From Lepidurus packardi (Eukaryota > Arthropoda > Branchiopoda > Notostraca > Triopsidae): 64,000 nt of DNA. The translations under genes were made by a program, and so were the position numbers. The stretch lies in NCBI GenBank assembly GCA_023053545.1, contig JAKZAN010000001.1:10250565-10314564 (forward strand). Reading direction: 5' to 3'. Below the pieces are notes generated by a model, which worked only from the letters and a program-made list of their open reading frames with translations, was not told the DNA's origin and searched no databases. Within the stretch, counting starts at the first letter, position 1. Every line of letters starts with the position of its first letter. Below are positions 27,917 through 41,546 of this stretch, in pieces.

Positions 27917-30390
27917 AAGTGACCTTCGTTTTCCGTTTCAGGTCGGTCTTTGTTAACTTATGCAGTAGCTTGCTTGGCCCCTAGCCGCCATAGAGTTGAT
28001 CCTGCCAAGATTTTTTCTTTTTTGGTGCTTGTTTTGTGATTGGAAACGAATGCCGAAGACGTCAAATAGAACTGAACTGCATGACTCCTCCAAAAGCTGT
28101 ATCTCTTTTCTGCCCCCTTGTAAGCATGCTAATGAGAACGGAACGCAAGATTCCTTGCCTGTCGCTCTGGTTTTGGAAGGTCTTCCTCATTTCATGGGGG
28201 ACTTGCCGTTGCGTCATACCGGGGCTCGCTTGTTGACTTCCATGAATCCATGACTATCTCTTCGTGCTCTTTTGGTGCATCTTTTCCCTTTTTACCGACC
28301 GTAATGAGCCTAGTCGTCGGGTTTGACTGTGCTTACATGCCGTTAAGTTAATTAGAGTGCCGGGAGCGTCGAAGGGTTCGCACACACGCTCCTGTCGAGT
28401 TACGTGCGTGTCGCCTGTAGTTTCAGGCGTTCGTATTTCTCTCCGTAACTTGTCTCAGCAATGCGTTAGAGGTTCCTCGTCTCATTATTGATCTGTTTGG
28501 GGGACCTAGCCGAAGAAAAGACCGCGTTTCAATCTATTGAAGGCCGAAAATCCTTAGCCACGCCTGCGTTTTTGCTTCACAAACCAGCGACTATGCTCCA
28601 GCTTGTTGTTCGATGGGTTTTTCCTTTTTTCGTTTCTCCCTCGTGTGATCAGTTGCGCGTTTTAAAAGCATAGGAAACCGAAGAGAAAAAGGACAGTTTG
28701 CAAAGTACCGGCAACACCAGTTGCTCTGTCGAGTTTCTTTTGCAGTTGGAGGTTGAAAAAGAAAACGGGCGATAGAAGAGCGGGGTTTCCTGGAAGGGGG
28801 TATCAGAGGGAGGGAGAGGCAGCGGCTGTCTTGGAAGGAAGAAAAGTCCCTTGCTGAAGAGGTGTCTCGCGGAGAATGAGAGCCAGCGAGAAAAGGAAGG
28901 CTTTTTGGTTTGAGGACGCGTTTGCGCCCCTGACTTCCAATCTCCGAGTTTGGTAAGGGGACCACGACTACGGGTCCGTCGGAAAAGAAGAAGACGACGA
29001 CGAAGCGCAGCAATACGGTTAGAAGTGAGTCGAGGCAGCCACAGGTTTTACGCCGTCCAACACTTGACTAACAACACACAGTTTTGATTGGTTGTCGTTA
29101 GAGTGGTAAACAGGCTCCGTTGACTCGTATCAGGGCAAATTGTCCTTCAAAATTAGTTTAGCCCTGGATTTAATCCCTCCTAAATAATAAAAGAAACGTT
29201 CTCGATGGTGTTGCCCAAGTGCCGCTAGTTCTGTGATATATACTCCAACAATTTGGGAACAGTTTCACTATTCATGGAGTGAGCCGATCTTGCTCATGTA
29301 TATATTGATATCTGCAAGAAATACGGATAAATTCTAAGCCCCGCCCCACGCTTCCAGTTCGCCTCGCTGCGCAACAGGTCCGACTCCTACTTTTATTAAA
29401 CTCTTCGTACTTTCGTTGCTTCTAACTTTCCTCAAATTGAGTGCCCTTTCCTCTATTTTGTTTCAATTCTTTGTAGAAACAGCTTGCTCTGCTTTACAGG
29501 TTATTGAATTAGGACCCTGGATCCGGTGTCACTGTGTATACGTGTGTGCGTGTGTGTCTGTTGGAGCATGATAGCCTGACTACATGTAATGTATTATGTA
29601 GTGGGTGATGGTAAAGGTTGCTATGGCATGCTCGCGGCTCTTCCCAAAGTCCTTGTCATTAAAGCATGAATCGACATGGAAAGGGACGAAACACCCATGG
29701 CCGACGCATTTCTATGTGTTCTCAGATTGGGCTTTACCAACCTGCCGAACAAGTTCCACCTTCTGACGCTTTGGGGTTTCTCTAGTAGTCTCGTAGGGGT
29801 GTGGGCTTCTCGGGTGTATGCGCAGGCGTCGTATGGTCTATGTGTTCCTTCTACGGGTATCGGAACCTTCTTTCACCTGCTGGCTCCTATGGCTTGATCT
29901 GAGGAATAATGAAAACTACCTTTCCATCGTGTCATTTTTTTTCCTTTTTTTTTGGCGCAGGAAGTTTCCACGCCCCCATAGATCCTTGATGTAGATTATG
30001 CAGGCGGGAAGACTCGAGTTCCTTTTTTTCTTCTTCTCACACACATGATACATCTCCTCTTTCGCTTACCAATTTACTTACTTTTACTTACCTACTACTT
30101 TCTGCCTCGCTCTCTCGCGCTTTTCTTTCTCTTTCCGCCCCCTCTTCCAGATCGATACGTGATAGGAATTGGGCCTCAATCTTGGTTCACTCCACTAGAC
30201 GCCTTCGTCTGGCTCTGCCGTTTCTTTTCGTAAGATCGTCTATTAAATGTTTCTACGGCTGGCACCTGTCCCGCCTCTTTTTTGCTTCCAGGGAAATCAA
30301 AGGACACAATTGTTGAGGAGCTCAAATAAGACGAAAGAGTAATTGGAGGCTCTTTTCTTTTTTTTACAGGTGGTTTTTGTTTGTTAGCGT
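27917..30390. other. 2.5-kb non-coding region, CABLES 3' flank to GPCR
   Basis: T-rich with pyrimidine tracts. A few open stretches up to 140 codons occur on either strand but have low-complexity composition and no recognisable family. Probably CABLES 3' UTR plus GPCR promoter, 5' UTR and possibly a 5' non-coding exon: an acceptor-like TTTTTTTACAG lies at about 30360-30369. Confidence 0.4.
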
Positions 30391-33300
30391 ATGGCGTGGA
30401 GTGTCAGCAATTCGAGTGTGGAGCTCGATAACACATGGTGGGATTTTGGAGCAGCGGAAGAGGACCGCCCAGCTGCCAATGACACGCCCACTTGGTCCAC
30501 TTTGCTTGCTGCTACGACGACCACCTTAGCGCCTGGATTATGGGAAGAAACGGCGGGAATGGACGATCCTGGGACGTTTGTATCGGGATCGAGTAATTCT
30601 TCGTCGGTACAGAACCGCGTGGCGCGATTGCTGCTGCTCTCAGCGGTTTCGGCATTGGGGAGCGTGGGCCATGTGTTCATTATCAGCGCAGTTCTTATGG
30701 ATGATCACTTGAAACATCGAGGTAAAAATTTCAAAAAAAAAATTGTTGGATAACTGGGGGTCTAAGAATTGCAAAGCAAGGAGATTGGCACAGCACCGAG
30801 TTTGGGAGGGAGCCTAAAGAGCCAACTCTGTTTTACATCAGATTATTATCCCACCCATTGCTCTATGCAGGGGACACATGTCTTCTTTAATCCATTCAAA
30901 AGTGATGGATCCCTTGGCTAACGCACGTATAACATGCATACCAAAGCAGCCAACATGCCGTGGAATCCTAAAATCTTTCTTTTAGGCCAAGGGGTATTTT
31001 TTCAGCTCCTAACAAGACGACAGGAGTCTTCAGGGGCCACGCATATCAGTTATGAGTGAGATTTTGAGCAGGCTCCAAATATTCATGCATGAAAAAATAT
31101 ACCTTTACATCTTTATTAACTACGGTAAGTGACCTCCCGTTTTAAAATGTTTTCTTAGGAAGTTTGATAGTGTTCATTCAAAATTTCTTCATAGTAGTAA
31201 TTTACATCATCTGCCAATGAAATAATTTCTTAATTGAAAATGACTACTTGTTTACCTTCATGTGTCTTCTAGTGGATGATAAAAATTGGTTTAATTAACA
31301 TTTTTATAAACTTGACTATGACAGCGACCAACTACTTTACCAGTTATTATTTAATTCATTCATTAACCGAACCGAAAGAACTTGTTTACATAAGCTTGTT
31401 ATTTGAATACCACAACGTAGAAGTACTGTGGTTCATTACCAAGTTGTGAAACAATATTTTCCTGGATTCGCGAATATTTTTATGGAAAGCTGGCCTACGT
31501 TTAGCGATAAAATTTATTTTTTAACGGAAAGCCAAGTTTTTTTCTGCGAGTTTGTTTTCCAGTAAAACAATTGTATAAAATTCCAGTAAAGAAAACTTTT
31601 CTTAGACAAAAACAAGCAACAGTTTAATTTTTCACTTGATTTGTTTCTCATTGGTATGCTGCACACTTTCATTAGTTGTCTACATAAATTCACAGATTTT
31701 GGACAAAGAAACACGTTTGTCAGATAAATTACGGTATCGTTAAGCATAGGTTTGCCTGTGAAATTGAAGATTCATTTCAACTACTCCAAAAAAAGAGATT
31801 TAACGGATAATTTACGGCGTGAAGCTGTGGCCTGGTTATTGGTATACGTTTTCTTCTTTTTCTCAGGTTTTTTTTTGTCACGTGTCATTTGGTTTTATGA
31901 AGGAGCAGCGTAAGGAAACGTAATGCCGTGGACGATTGAGTCCGTTTATAGCTTCCTTTTCTATTAGACGTGGCGTTTTTTTGCCAAATTGGGGACCGTT
32001 GGTCTCTTTGCCAAAAGTACGCAACCCAATTTGCCTCGACGCGAGCCTTGCTTAATGAGTTATGTAAATGCTCCCGGCTCTTTTTATTTATAATGGATGG
32101 AAGGTAGCCAAGGCTCCTGAAGCGGACCGGCAGCATTGACCACGCCCTCTTTTTTATTATACAGTAGCAGCTTGGGGGTTCCGTGTCTTGAAAATTAATC
32201 AGCTTAATTCCATTGGGAGGTTAAAGAAGAGAGTAATTAATTCTTTCTCTCCCCCCTGTTGTGATTAGGAAACGTGTGGCTTGTGAGCTTGTCGCTCTCC
32301 GATTTGTTGGTATGTGGGATTGCCTTACCTGGAGCTACAGTAGGCCTATTGGCGGGGTTTCAACCAACTGACTGGGACGTCATTTGCAGACTCCAGTGGG
32401 TATGTTCGCTAGGAGCGGCTCTTTCAGCAGCTCCTGCCCACGCTGCTGCAGCTGCTGATTTGCGACTCCGGCTGGGACTGGGCTATGACCGATACATGTA
32501 AGAATTTTCAGCTTATGATCTTCCTCTTTACTCTTAGATTGTGATTTGCAAAGTTAAATGACAAAGCAGGAAAACCGATTATTGCTGCTTGAGTGTAAAT
32601 CGGTATGCTCACTTAGGCTGATACCATGTAAAATCGTCCAAATTCTAAGCAAGATTTCTCAAGAACGGGGATTTTATTTTATTTAAAATTTGTACCATAC
32701 ATTTCGTTTTTCATATTGGAATGCGTCAAGAAACGAATTTTCGAGTCAGCTTTTTTTCTCTAAAAAAGCCCGCGTAGGCTTGAAACGTGTTGCCAAACTA
32801 ATTTAGTTGTAATCATTTACATGTCTTTAAAAACTTAATAATGAAATGGGATGGGAGAGGGAAGTGGGTGTAGGTAAGTGTTGGAGGTGTTATATCCAGT
32901 AAGGAATGTTTTTCCTATCATTGGAGGTTGAGGTGTGAAAAATGTATGACCTCGGAACGAAAATGTTTCACAGCAGGGAAGTGTTTTGTGTCTATAAGGA
33001 ACTTCGAAGGGTTGAACTGTAATTTAAAGGAACTGTGGGATCTGCTTTTAAGTCAGCTTATTTTACGTATTTGCTTATTAAGCTCTATTGGTTACAAATT
33101 AATTTATATATTAGCGTACAATATTACGAATTGGAGAAGAAAACGTAGGCTTTATGCAGTGCTAGCTACTATTATTAAAGAGTTTTTTCGTAATATGCAA
33201 CTCCTTTAAATAAAAGTTGTTCCAAGCTTTGTAAAAAGGAATACGTTAATTATAATGTCTAGATGTGACAGTTTCCACATTTGCGATTTTGCTTTTTCCT

Positions 33301-34640
33301 TCGCGTAGGTAAAAAAAATTAATTACTGCCAGATTAAGTGATGCTATAGTAAGACCGTTTTATCCGCCATGTTGGCTACATTAGACTGTCAAGATTTTTT
33401 TTTTTCAAAATCGGCTATAATTTGTATGTACAATTTGTACCTTGTTTAGCAATTCCCTTAGAAATGTTAATTTCTTTCAGTGCTTAACTATTCTCATTTG
33501 CTATTTAGTTAAGTTATGGTAAATGCACGTTACCGTTTATATCACAAACTATTAATTTACCACTTTTAAATATTTAATCTAAATATTGAATTAAGTATTG
33601 AGTCTGCAACCGTAACTAGAATATCGATCACGGGTTATTATAGTACCATTTTTTGAATCAGTGATTATGGTTGAGTTTTCCAAACACAATTTCTGCAGTT
33701 TTTATTATAGTAGTCCTTTGAATTAAGGTCCGTTGTTTTAACATAAAGCAAAAAGGAACTCAAGCTTTTTAATTTCTTTTTTTCTTCTTTTTTTTTACAT
33801 TAGGGGCGTAGTCACAATGTCACGATTGGGCGTTGTCGCGGCGCTGGTGTGGCTATCAGCGACGGGTGTGTTGTCCACGTTCTTAGCCTTACCGTTAGGC
33901 CCTGATCTGTGCTTAGACCAATTGGAAGACCGTCCCTTCGCCTCTCCTTGGGCGTGGCACTTGCCCGCCGCATTAGTGGGTTTGCAAGTGGTAACGCCTG
34001 CCTTCTTCGCACTTTTGCTGCACATGAGCAACGGAGCCGCGCTACGCAATGGTGGGTGCAAGTCCCCGCCCTTACACGGAAGCCCCTCCTTCTCCACCTC
34101 TTCTGAGGCGTGGCTTTGGCGTACGCAGGCTTTCTCCTTCCTGCTCTTCCTCGTCTGTTGGGCGCCGATGATAGTCGCACTGGGTTGGAGTCTCCAGACG
34201 CCCAGTGCAGTTCCTCTGCAATTGTTACATCATTGCCACTGGGTGGCGCTAGCCAAATCATGTCTAAGTCCCGTCCTCCATGGTCTGGTTAACAAGCACT
34301 TCCGGGAGGCCTTCGTTAGTCTCTTTCACTACTGCTGCTGCAAAACCTCCGTTTCCTTCTCCAGAAGGGTAATAAAGATATGGAACTCGCATAAAAATAA
34401 TACTAATATGGAACTCAACAGAAATAATACTATTTACTATTACAGGTGCGTTCGGAATCATTGCGCCCAGCGTCGGACGTTCGGGTACACATCATCCCGG
34501 GGTACAATGTTTACAGCGCTGTAGCGCAAACACCACATCGCAATACTGCGGCACGCCCACCACCCAAAACTAATTCCCGCCCTAAAGCTCAGCCTCGTAA
34601 GAGCAAGAGCAGCAGCTCCAAGGACGTTTACGAACTCTGA
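30391..34640 (+). CDS. Orphan class A G-protein-coupled receptor, divergent motifs
   Basis: Exons 30391-30721, 32269-32497, 33804-34368, 34446-34640 give 439 residues; introns 1 and 2 are 1.5 and 1.3 kb. The extracellular N-terminus (about 75 residues) has N-glycosylation sites (NSS, NDT, NSSS). TM1 is LLLLSAVSALGSVGHVF with His where the class has Asn. TM2 is VSLSLSDLLVCG with the usual Asp. The TM3 Cys (CRLQW) and a DRY-like YDRYM follow, but are about 35 residues apart instead of about 25. TM6 has the CWxP motif (FLLFLVCWAPMIV). TM7 has CLSPVLHGL in place of NPxxY, then HFREAF and a palmitoylation-type CCC. The tail is Pro/Lys/Ser-rich and ends KDVYEL. Ligand and subfamily are not recognisable. 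The TM3 spacing makes the exon 2 end less certain. Confidence 0.78.
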
Positions 34641-36436
34641 GAATCCTGTCTAAGGACAGGTAGGCTTTATTTATGCTAGACAAAGAAAGGAAAATAGAAA
34701 GAAAAAAAATCACGTAAAACATTGGTTTCTTAGTTCTGGCATAAATAGTGGCGGACGTGGAAGAATGGAAGCAGTCTATTCATGTTCCATAGAACATAAG
34801 GAACGCAGGCGCATTTCGAGAAACGTGAAAGAATCTTGGTCCAAAACAAGGGAATCATACACATCTTACCATACACTGCTTTTTCTCTTTTCAAAGCAAT
34901 TTATTTATACCGGGGGCTAACACAAAGAAAAAAATAACGACAAAAGAGAGACTGAAATCTTTTGCAGGGACCAAAAGGAAATAAGAAAACAAAGTTAAAA
35001 AAAAAAACTAAAGCGGAACTCATTGAAAAGTTGCTCTTGTTCTTTTGACTCATAATCGTCGAGGTGAGCCAACTTGCTTGCTTGTCCATTGTCCCATTGT
35101 TGCTCCATGTGTCGTCCATTTTTTACCTGTGCTGCTGCGTTATGTAATTGCCCTCTGCAGCTTCCAAGGAATATCCAGTTACGCTATGTGGCTCGCGAGG
35201 CGGTTTGCAATGTACAATACTCATCCGTTTTGGGGGTTTGGAGACGAAATAAGCTACGCCTCTATGAAGTTGTTCAGATCCGTGTCTTCGTGCTATGACT
35301 GTTTATTCGCTTCTCGGGTTTTCGTTTTTTTCTGACCAAGAAAGGAACCAAAAAAGAAACAAAAACTTTGTAGCTGGTTGTTGTGCCTGTCTTTCTTTGT
35401 CTTGGCTTGGGCTCTTGACTCTGTGGTGGACAAAACTGGCCCAGGCCAAAGACAAAAGAGCTATCTATAGAACATTTCAAATTCTGGTGCATTTTAAAGA
35501 CACAATTACCAAAAATGTAAAAAAATTAGATATATTGTGGAGGAAAAGCTGTGGTGCCTGTTGGAACGAAAAAAGCATATAATAATGTATCTTCCGCTCC
35601 ACGAGTTTTCTTTTCCTTTTCTTTTGCGATTTGAGATGCCTAATCCGCATTATGTATGCGTGAGTGTGCTACGTTTGATAGGGTCTAATGAAGATTTGAT
35701 GAAGATTTCCTGTTCAGCGTGGATGGTGGCGGAGCAAGGCTCCTCTTGTGTGCCTAATTGAGGCTGAAGCAGGCCCAGAGGGGAGGATCTTCTTCAACTG
35801 AGACAGATACAGGACACGGATGCTGCGGGCCTTGATCTTGTTCATAACGGAAGCTCCAACTGCCCGAAACCAAAAAGGAGCAGAGCACAACCTAACCTCT
35901 AGCGCAAGCACAGACAACATTTGTTCACTTTGTGGGTAAGTTGTATAGTTTTTGGCACCATCACGTTCCGACGACCGGTTTAACCGGCCTACGCACCCAT
36001 GTACACCTAATATTTTGCTGTATGGAGCTTGAGTGAGTGAGAGCTGCTGGTATTTTATTAGGAAACTTTCTCCTTGGACCCTGCAGTTGGGACACGGGTC
36101 CCAGTGGATGCAGTGCCGTATTTTTGGCTACGGTGATTAACCCACATGCAACAATAACAGCGCAGGATAATAGCCAGTACCTCAAATACCCATGTGACAC
36201 AAGTTAGGGTTTGACGGATCCCGTACCTGATTTTTTTTTGCCTCCATTCAGACTTGTATTACTTTCGGGTGAAAAAGCTCGGAGGTTATGCGTGTGTGTG
36301 AGAGTGCGTAATAGATCCATCTATGTATCAGAGACAGCGAGTGTAAGTGTTGGCGTGTTTCTTTTTTATTACTGTGTAGTATTCGACAGAGGAGGACTCG
36401 TTTGGCAGCGATAGAAATAAAAGGGCAAAGGAAGAA
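34641..36436. other. 1.8-kb non-coding region, GPCR to SLC22
   Basis: No convincing coding exon, RNA gene or repeat. A- and T-rich, with open stretches under 100 codons that lack family resemblance. Confidence 0.4.
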
Positions 36437-38887
36437 ATGGGCGTGGACTTTGACGTGGCCTTGGAAGCGCTAGGTACGGAAGGGCGGTACCAGACGTTGC
36501 TCTATTTTCTGCTTTGTATTCCGGCCACCATGCCCGGGGCTTTTCTTGCCTTCAATCAGGTCTTTTTATCCGCCACGCCTCACCATTGGTGCGACGTTCC
36601 GCAACTGCTACGACCCTTTAATGACAGCAGCAGCACCACTGCCACTGCCTTTCAGCTCACGCCGGAGGAGCGGAAGAAGCTCAGCGTTCCCAGAGTGCCC
36701 CAGGCGCGTTTGGGTCAGTCACACTACGCACAATGCGAAATGTACGATCGGGACTACGACGCCCTCTGGGCGAGGCTTAGTGGAGGTAGCCTGGACTTAG
36801 AGGCAGAATTAGCACAGACGGAAAATGCCACTTGGGCCATTGTGCCTTGTCAGCAGGGGTGGGAATTTGATCGTACGGATTACGACGAAACGCTAGTAAC
36901 CCAGGTAAATTATTATTTAATTTTATTATTGTTATTATTTTTGTAAATTTATATCGTCATTAAATTAACCCGTGAAAATCGTTTTCTTCGTTTATTTAAT
37001 TTCTAAAAATTATTAGTTATTACCTTCAATCATTTAGTATTTTTAAATTAGTATCTTCATATGTTTACTTTTTGGGCAGTTCAACTTGGTATGTGACAAC
37101 AATTGGTGGCCGTCGACTTGCACCACCTTGTTCTACACGGGGTCGCTTTTCGGCAACTTGCTGTTTGGCTGGATTGCTGATAAGTGAATGAAATTATAAA
37201 TTGAATGAATATAAAGGAGATTTATTGTTCAATTCTAAATCAGGTGGGGACGCCGGACTTCCTTTTTGTTGATGCTTTTTTGCTCCATTCCCTTGTCCAT
37301 TGGCACAGCTTTTGCGCCCAATTACTTGATCTACACAATTCTGCGTACTGTGAATGGATTGGCTTTTCCGGCCGTGTTCCAGATCCCTTTCATTTTAGGT
37401 AAAAAGGAATTTTATCAATTTAGTTTTTCCCCGAGAATTACTTCAATAATTAATTTTCCTAGTGATGGAGTTGGTGGGAACAGAATTCAGGACTTTTGCG
37501 GCCATCGGCATTGCTACCTTCTTCGCCCTATCTCTGGCGTTGTTGGCGGGATTGGCCTACGCACTTAGACACTGGTTTTCCATAGCTTTGGCTACATCTG
37601 TGCCTTTTGTGTTCCTGCTAGGGTAAAATATATTTATTGCATGAACTGCAACCCCTAAAACCTCATTCCTATTTTTTTTTTACTCCGTAGCTATTACTGG
37701 TTGGTTCCCGAGTCCCCGAGATGGCTTTTGAGTCAGAATCGTTTGGCAGATGCGGAGAAGATAGTGCAGACCATGGCGCGAGTCAACAAGAAAACCATTC
37801 CTTCGGATTATCTCCAGCGTTTGAACACCAAGGTATTTCTTTCTGTCGTATTCTCCATGCTACTTCTTCTTCAAGTTCATTAACATTAGATTGTTGACTA
37901 GGAAAATGAGTCCCCGGAGATCCAGTCAGCAGCCACTGCCATGGATCTGTTGCGTTTGCCGAATTTGCGGCGCAAGTTTTCCATTTTGACCTTCATTTGG
38001 TTGTCAAACGCTGTAGCTTACAACGGGTTATCGTACAACGCCACCAATTTGGGCGTATCGGACGCTTTGGCTTTCTTCGCTAACGCCATGGTGGAAATTC
38101 CGTCGTATTTTATTACTTGGTGGGCTATGGATCGCTATGGTCGGCGCTGGCCTTTGGCGTTATCGATGCTGCTGGGGGGTTTATCTTGCTGTTGCTGTAT
38201 GATTGTTCCCGAAGGTTAGGCTTTCTTCTTGTTTTATTTATCGAGTTTGTTTTTTTGTAAAAAAAAATAATTGTTTTATAGAACCTTTATGGATGAGCGT
38301 CACTTTGGCCATGGTTGGGAAATTCGGGATCGCTGCTTCTTTCGGGATAATATACTTGTTTGCCAGCGAGCTTTTGCCCACCGTTCTGCGAAGCCAGGCA
38401 ATGGCTATTGCCTCTTTCGTGGCCGGATTAGGACTTTTGGTTTTCCCTTACATAGTTTATCTGGTATATCTTACGCTAAAGAAATCCAATATTCCCCTTT
38501 TTTGCTTTAACCATTTTTATTTAATTATTTTCAGGCGGTTTATAGCCGATTGCTACCGTTGCTGATAATGGGAGCACTGGCTATGGCAGGAGGTGTGGCT
38601 ACGGTTTACTTACCAGAGACCTTGGGCGTGAATTTACCTCAGACGTTGGCCGAAGGAGAGGCTTTTGGACGCAATTTCGAGAAGTGGACTTGCCCAGTAA
38701 CGCGCAGGTAATTCTGAAGACTGCGTTTCTGAAAACGAGAGAAAGAATTTTGCTGACGTTCTACTTGGTATTTTGAAGGAGCCGGAAAAGCAATAAGGAA
38801 ACAGATGATGCGAAGGAGCGAACAACGTCCGTGTCCATGTTGCCCAGCCGCAAGATGAACGGCGATGGGTGTGCGTCCATGACATAG
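36437..38887 (+). CDS. SLC22-family organic ion transporter
   Basis: Major-facilitator transporter of the organic cation/carnitine type (fly Orct/CarT relatives). Nine exons join in phase: 36437-36904, 37080-37183, 37244-37398, 37463-37622, 37691-37832, 37902-38214, 38282-38463, 38535-38707, 38779-38887, giving 601 residues. TM1 (about 20-45) is followed by a long extracellular loop with NDSS and NATW glycosylation sites and several Cys, the SLC22 hallmark. Then come WEFDRTDYDETLVTQFNLVC, GWIADKWGRR (MFS loop 2-3 signature), the SLC22 signature YYWLVPESPRWLLSQ, WAMDRYGRRW (loop 8-9), FASELLPTVLRSQA and YLPETLGVNLPQTL. The C-terminal tail is charged and Ser-rich. Substrate cannot be told from sequence. 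Confidence 0.93.
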
Positions 38888-39551
38888 TGAATCATTGAAA
38901 AACGTTGCTTTACGACAGGGTCCTCTGAGTATACAAGAGCTTAACTCCCGTTGCTTTTATATGACTTCATTAGAGAGAAACGGTTTAGAACTGGGTTATA
39001 GATCTGAGGAATAGTCCATTATATGAATAGCATTCAAATGAGATCCATTCGAGTGTTATTCACTCGAGTAAGATAGAATTTTAATTAGTTATAAGATGCT
39101 AAAGCATCCAGTCTGAGAAACAGTGGGTTGGCAGACATTCCGGACAAGAAATGAGTCTTGCTAAATCATACTATTGCTGTTTTAGGTTCGCTGTGTAGTC
39201 TGTTCTCTTACGTTAGGGCGAAAAATTGTGGTTTTAATTGGTTTATGTCAATAAGGGCGACAGACACCCAACTTGGGGGGGGGGGGGGGTGATACGTGCG
39301 TTGAGTACTTATTGGAGTGGTAAGCCTTGGAAAAAAAATTATAGGGCTTCAAGGCTCGAGCCAGGCAAGCGTCAGCTGGGGCCTGGCATCTAGGTGCTAA
39401 GGCTTCTCGTTTTGACATTTTTGTTGGGGTAAAACTCCTCGTAGTCTTGTTATTTAACTCGATGGCATCGTACAGGCCAGCAGTACTTTTGGACTGCAAC
39501 GCTCATTAGTGGATTGTAAACGGTATATTTGAAGATAAAGACGTGCCTACC
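38888..39551. other. SLC22 3' flank
   Basis: No gene recognised. A G run of about 12 bases occurs near 39277. Confidence 0.35.
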
Positions 39552-39929
39552 ATGCCTTCTACTGTGGAACTACATTCGGGTTCGGTGCCTTGCTTAGCGT
39601 CCTACGCCCGAGAGAGAAGAGCATCGCGAGTTCATGTTCCTGTTGAAGGTGAAGAACCGGAGGAAAAGAGCGAAAGGAATTCCAGGCCTGTTTCAGACAG
39701 TGCTTGCTTGGGATCTGCTTTACAAACGGCATTGGCGAAAGCAAGAAGAGGAAGTAGGGAAATCAGCAATTTCCTAAAGCGAGGTAAAAAAGCATTTATA
39801 ATTCAAGCTCTTGTAGTCGAGTTCTTGCGCTTGGTTAGGGTTCAAAAGCTGCGCCCGAACTTACGAAAATTGAAGAGAAAAGATGGCGCAAGTCCGATTC
39901 TTGTTTTTGTTTACCTTCCCGACAAGTGA
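39552..39929 (+). CDS. Unrecognised ORF or possible first exon
   Basis: An open frame from ATG 39552 encodes about 125 residues with a non-random start: RERRASRVHVPVEGEEPEEK and LQTALAKARRGSREISNFLK. Composition is Arg/Glu/Ser-rich. A possible donor follows CGAG at 39783 (GAG/gtaaaa), after which the frame becomes hydrophobic and basic and less gene-like. No downstream partner exon was found and the family is not recognised. It could be a single small gene, a lone exon or chance. Confidence 0.22.
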   Translation: MPSTVELHSGSVPCLASYARERRASRVHVPVEGEEPEEKSERNSRPVSDSACLGSALQTALAKARRGSREISNFLKRGKKAFIIQALVVEFLRLVRVQKLRPNLRKLKRKDGASPILVFVYLPDK

Positions 39930-40880
39930 TAAATATAATCAACCTTATAACTCGCCAATTCTAGTAACACTCAAGAAGGCAATCCAGAAAGAAGTCATTT
40001 AGTGTTTCTTATGTTAAGCAAGACTCGGCCCTCACGATCATGAGCACAAATAAGTGCTTTCGCGCTATACCACGCGACAAGACAAATATTAAAATGTTGG
40101 AGCCCGCAAAGATGAAAAGCTCAGGGTTTTATGTAGGATGTAGATTTAAGAGTACCTTTCAACCTGTATTTAAGTAAGTGAACTCATTTGTCTCATTTCT
40201 GCTTCAAGGCAAATAGTATAGTATCACTACTGTCATAAATTCAAAAGAATGGCTTTTGTGTCACGTATCTATATTAGTATTGGCCCAGCCATAATTTAAT
40301 AATCACATTTATTATTCATTTCGAATAATTACATTTATTATTCATTTCTTGCTGGAGTCGAGACTGTCGGTTGATTACATCCACTATACAAGTAGCGCTG
40401 CATTAGGCAGATTCGTCTTGAATTAATACAGATGCTTGAGCATAATTAGCCCCAAGAGCAGCACCGATTAGCCTAAGGGTGAGAATAACTGTGGTTTATT
40501 TAGGTATAAATGAGACCAAATGAAACGTTCTTACTTCAGCTCCCATTTCCTGGCAGGATTAAGGGCCTGAGTTTATCGGGTGCAGCTTTTTGTGTCTCTA
40601 TGGGTGACTTTGCCTGGTTTGAGTGGGCCAAGTCCCGTGAGTTATCTTTCTTGCCCTTGGTCCGACCCAACTTCGTACGGTTAGGTCCTTCTACTTTATT
40701 GATTATGGAAATTTTGTTGGTCCAGCAGGCTAGTAACTGGCTCTACTGGCTCGGGTGCTTCGTTAACCTGTTAAGTTTATTTTCCGCATTTTGTTTTCAT
40801 AAACCCAACCCCGGGTTGCTCTCCCAGCGCTTCTAGCTTCCTGGTTAGCGTTTATTGTTAACTACGGCAATTTTGTCTTC

Positions 40881-40913
<33 letters not shown>

Positions 40914-41546
40914 ACCGGAAAAAGCGGGCACCTTGTGCCATGTTTGCCTTCTTTTCCATTGAGCATGCCGAGTGGGTAGTACGAGGGACCTCGTCAAAAT
41001 TGCATGCGAAAGAAGAGGACGATAGAATACCTAGCTTCTTCCGGGACGGGGGAGTAAATGCTTCTTTTTTTGTGGCATGGTACAGCTTGCGCAAATTATG
41101 GTCCAAAAACCTACGCAACACTTGATATTCCTGTGGGTTTTTTTCCCTTCTCTGTTCTTATCTCTGCTCAAATTTACTCAGCTTGCTGCTGCATTGTGTT
41201 ATTATTCTGGCAGGCTTCATATCTGACACGTATACTAGACCGTCCTTGTTTATGGTTGTTACATCTTTTTATGCAGTTCTATGTTACGATGGCAGGCGTG
41301 CGGGGTTACTGATCGTTCTTGACGGTTCCTACCGGACGAAAACACCCCAAGATATGATAATGTCCAGCCTGGCTATGAATACAGCACACAGCTCAGAGGG
41401 TTTCCTTTCGCTATGTTACAGTGTGTTTCAGGCCGTCATGTAAGTGACACAAACCCTTCTCGTTGTTGACTTGTCGATATTTCCTTTTCCCGTCAAGTCT
41501 CGTTTTAACTTAATCTAATAAAGATAACTCTCCTAAGGCTGTTCTG
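39930..41546. other. Non-coding stretch with poly(A) run
   Basis: No gene recognised. A run of about 31 A occurs near 40881, possibly the tail of an old retro-insertion, although nothing upstream of it is recognisable as such. Confidence 0.35.

Noticed and set aside
28591-29013. 140-codon minus-strand frame
   Set aside because: Low-complexity composition in a UTR-like region; no family resemblance and no exon structure.
40510-40836. 108-codon plus-strand frame in the gene-poor gap
   Set aside because: No recognisable domain or flanking exons; probably chance.
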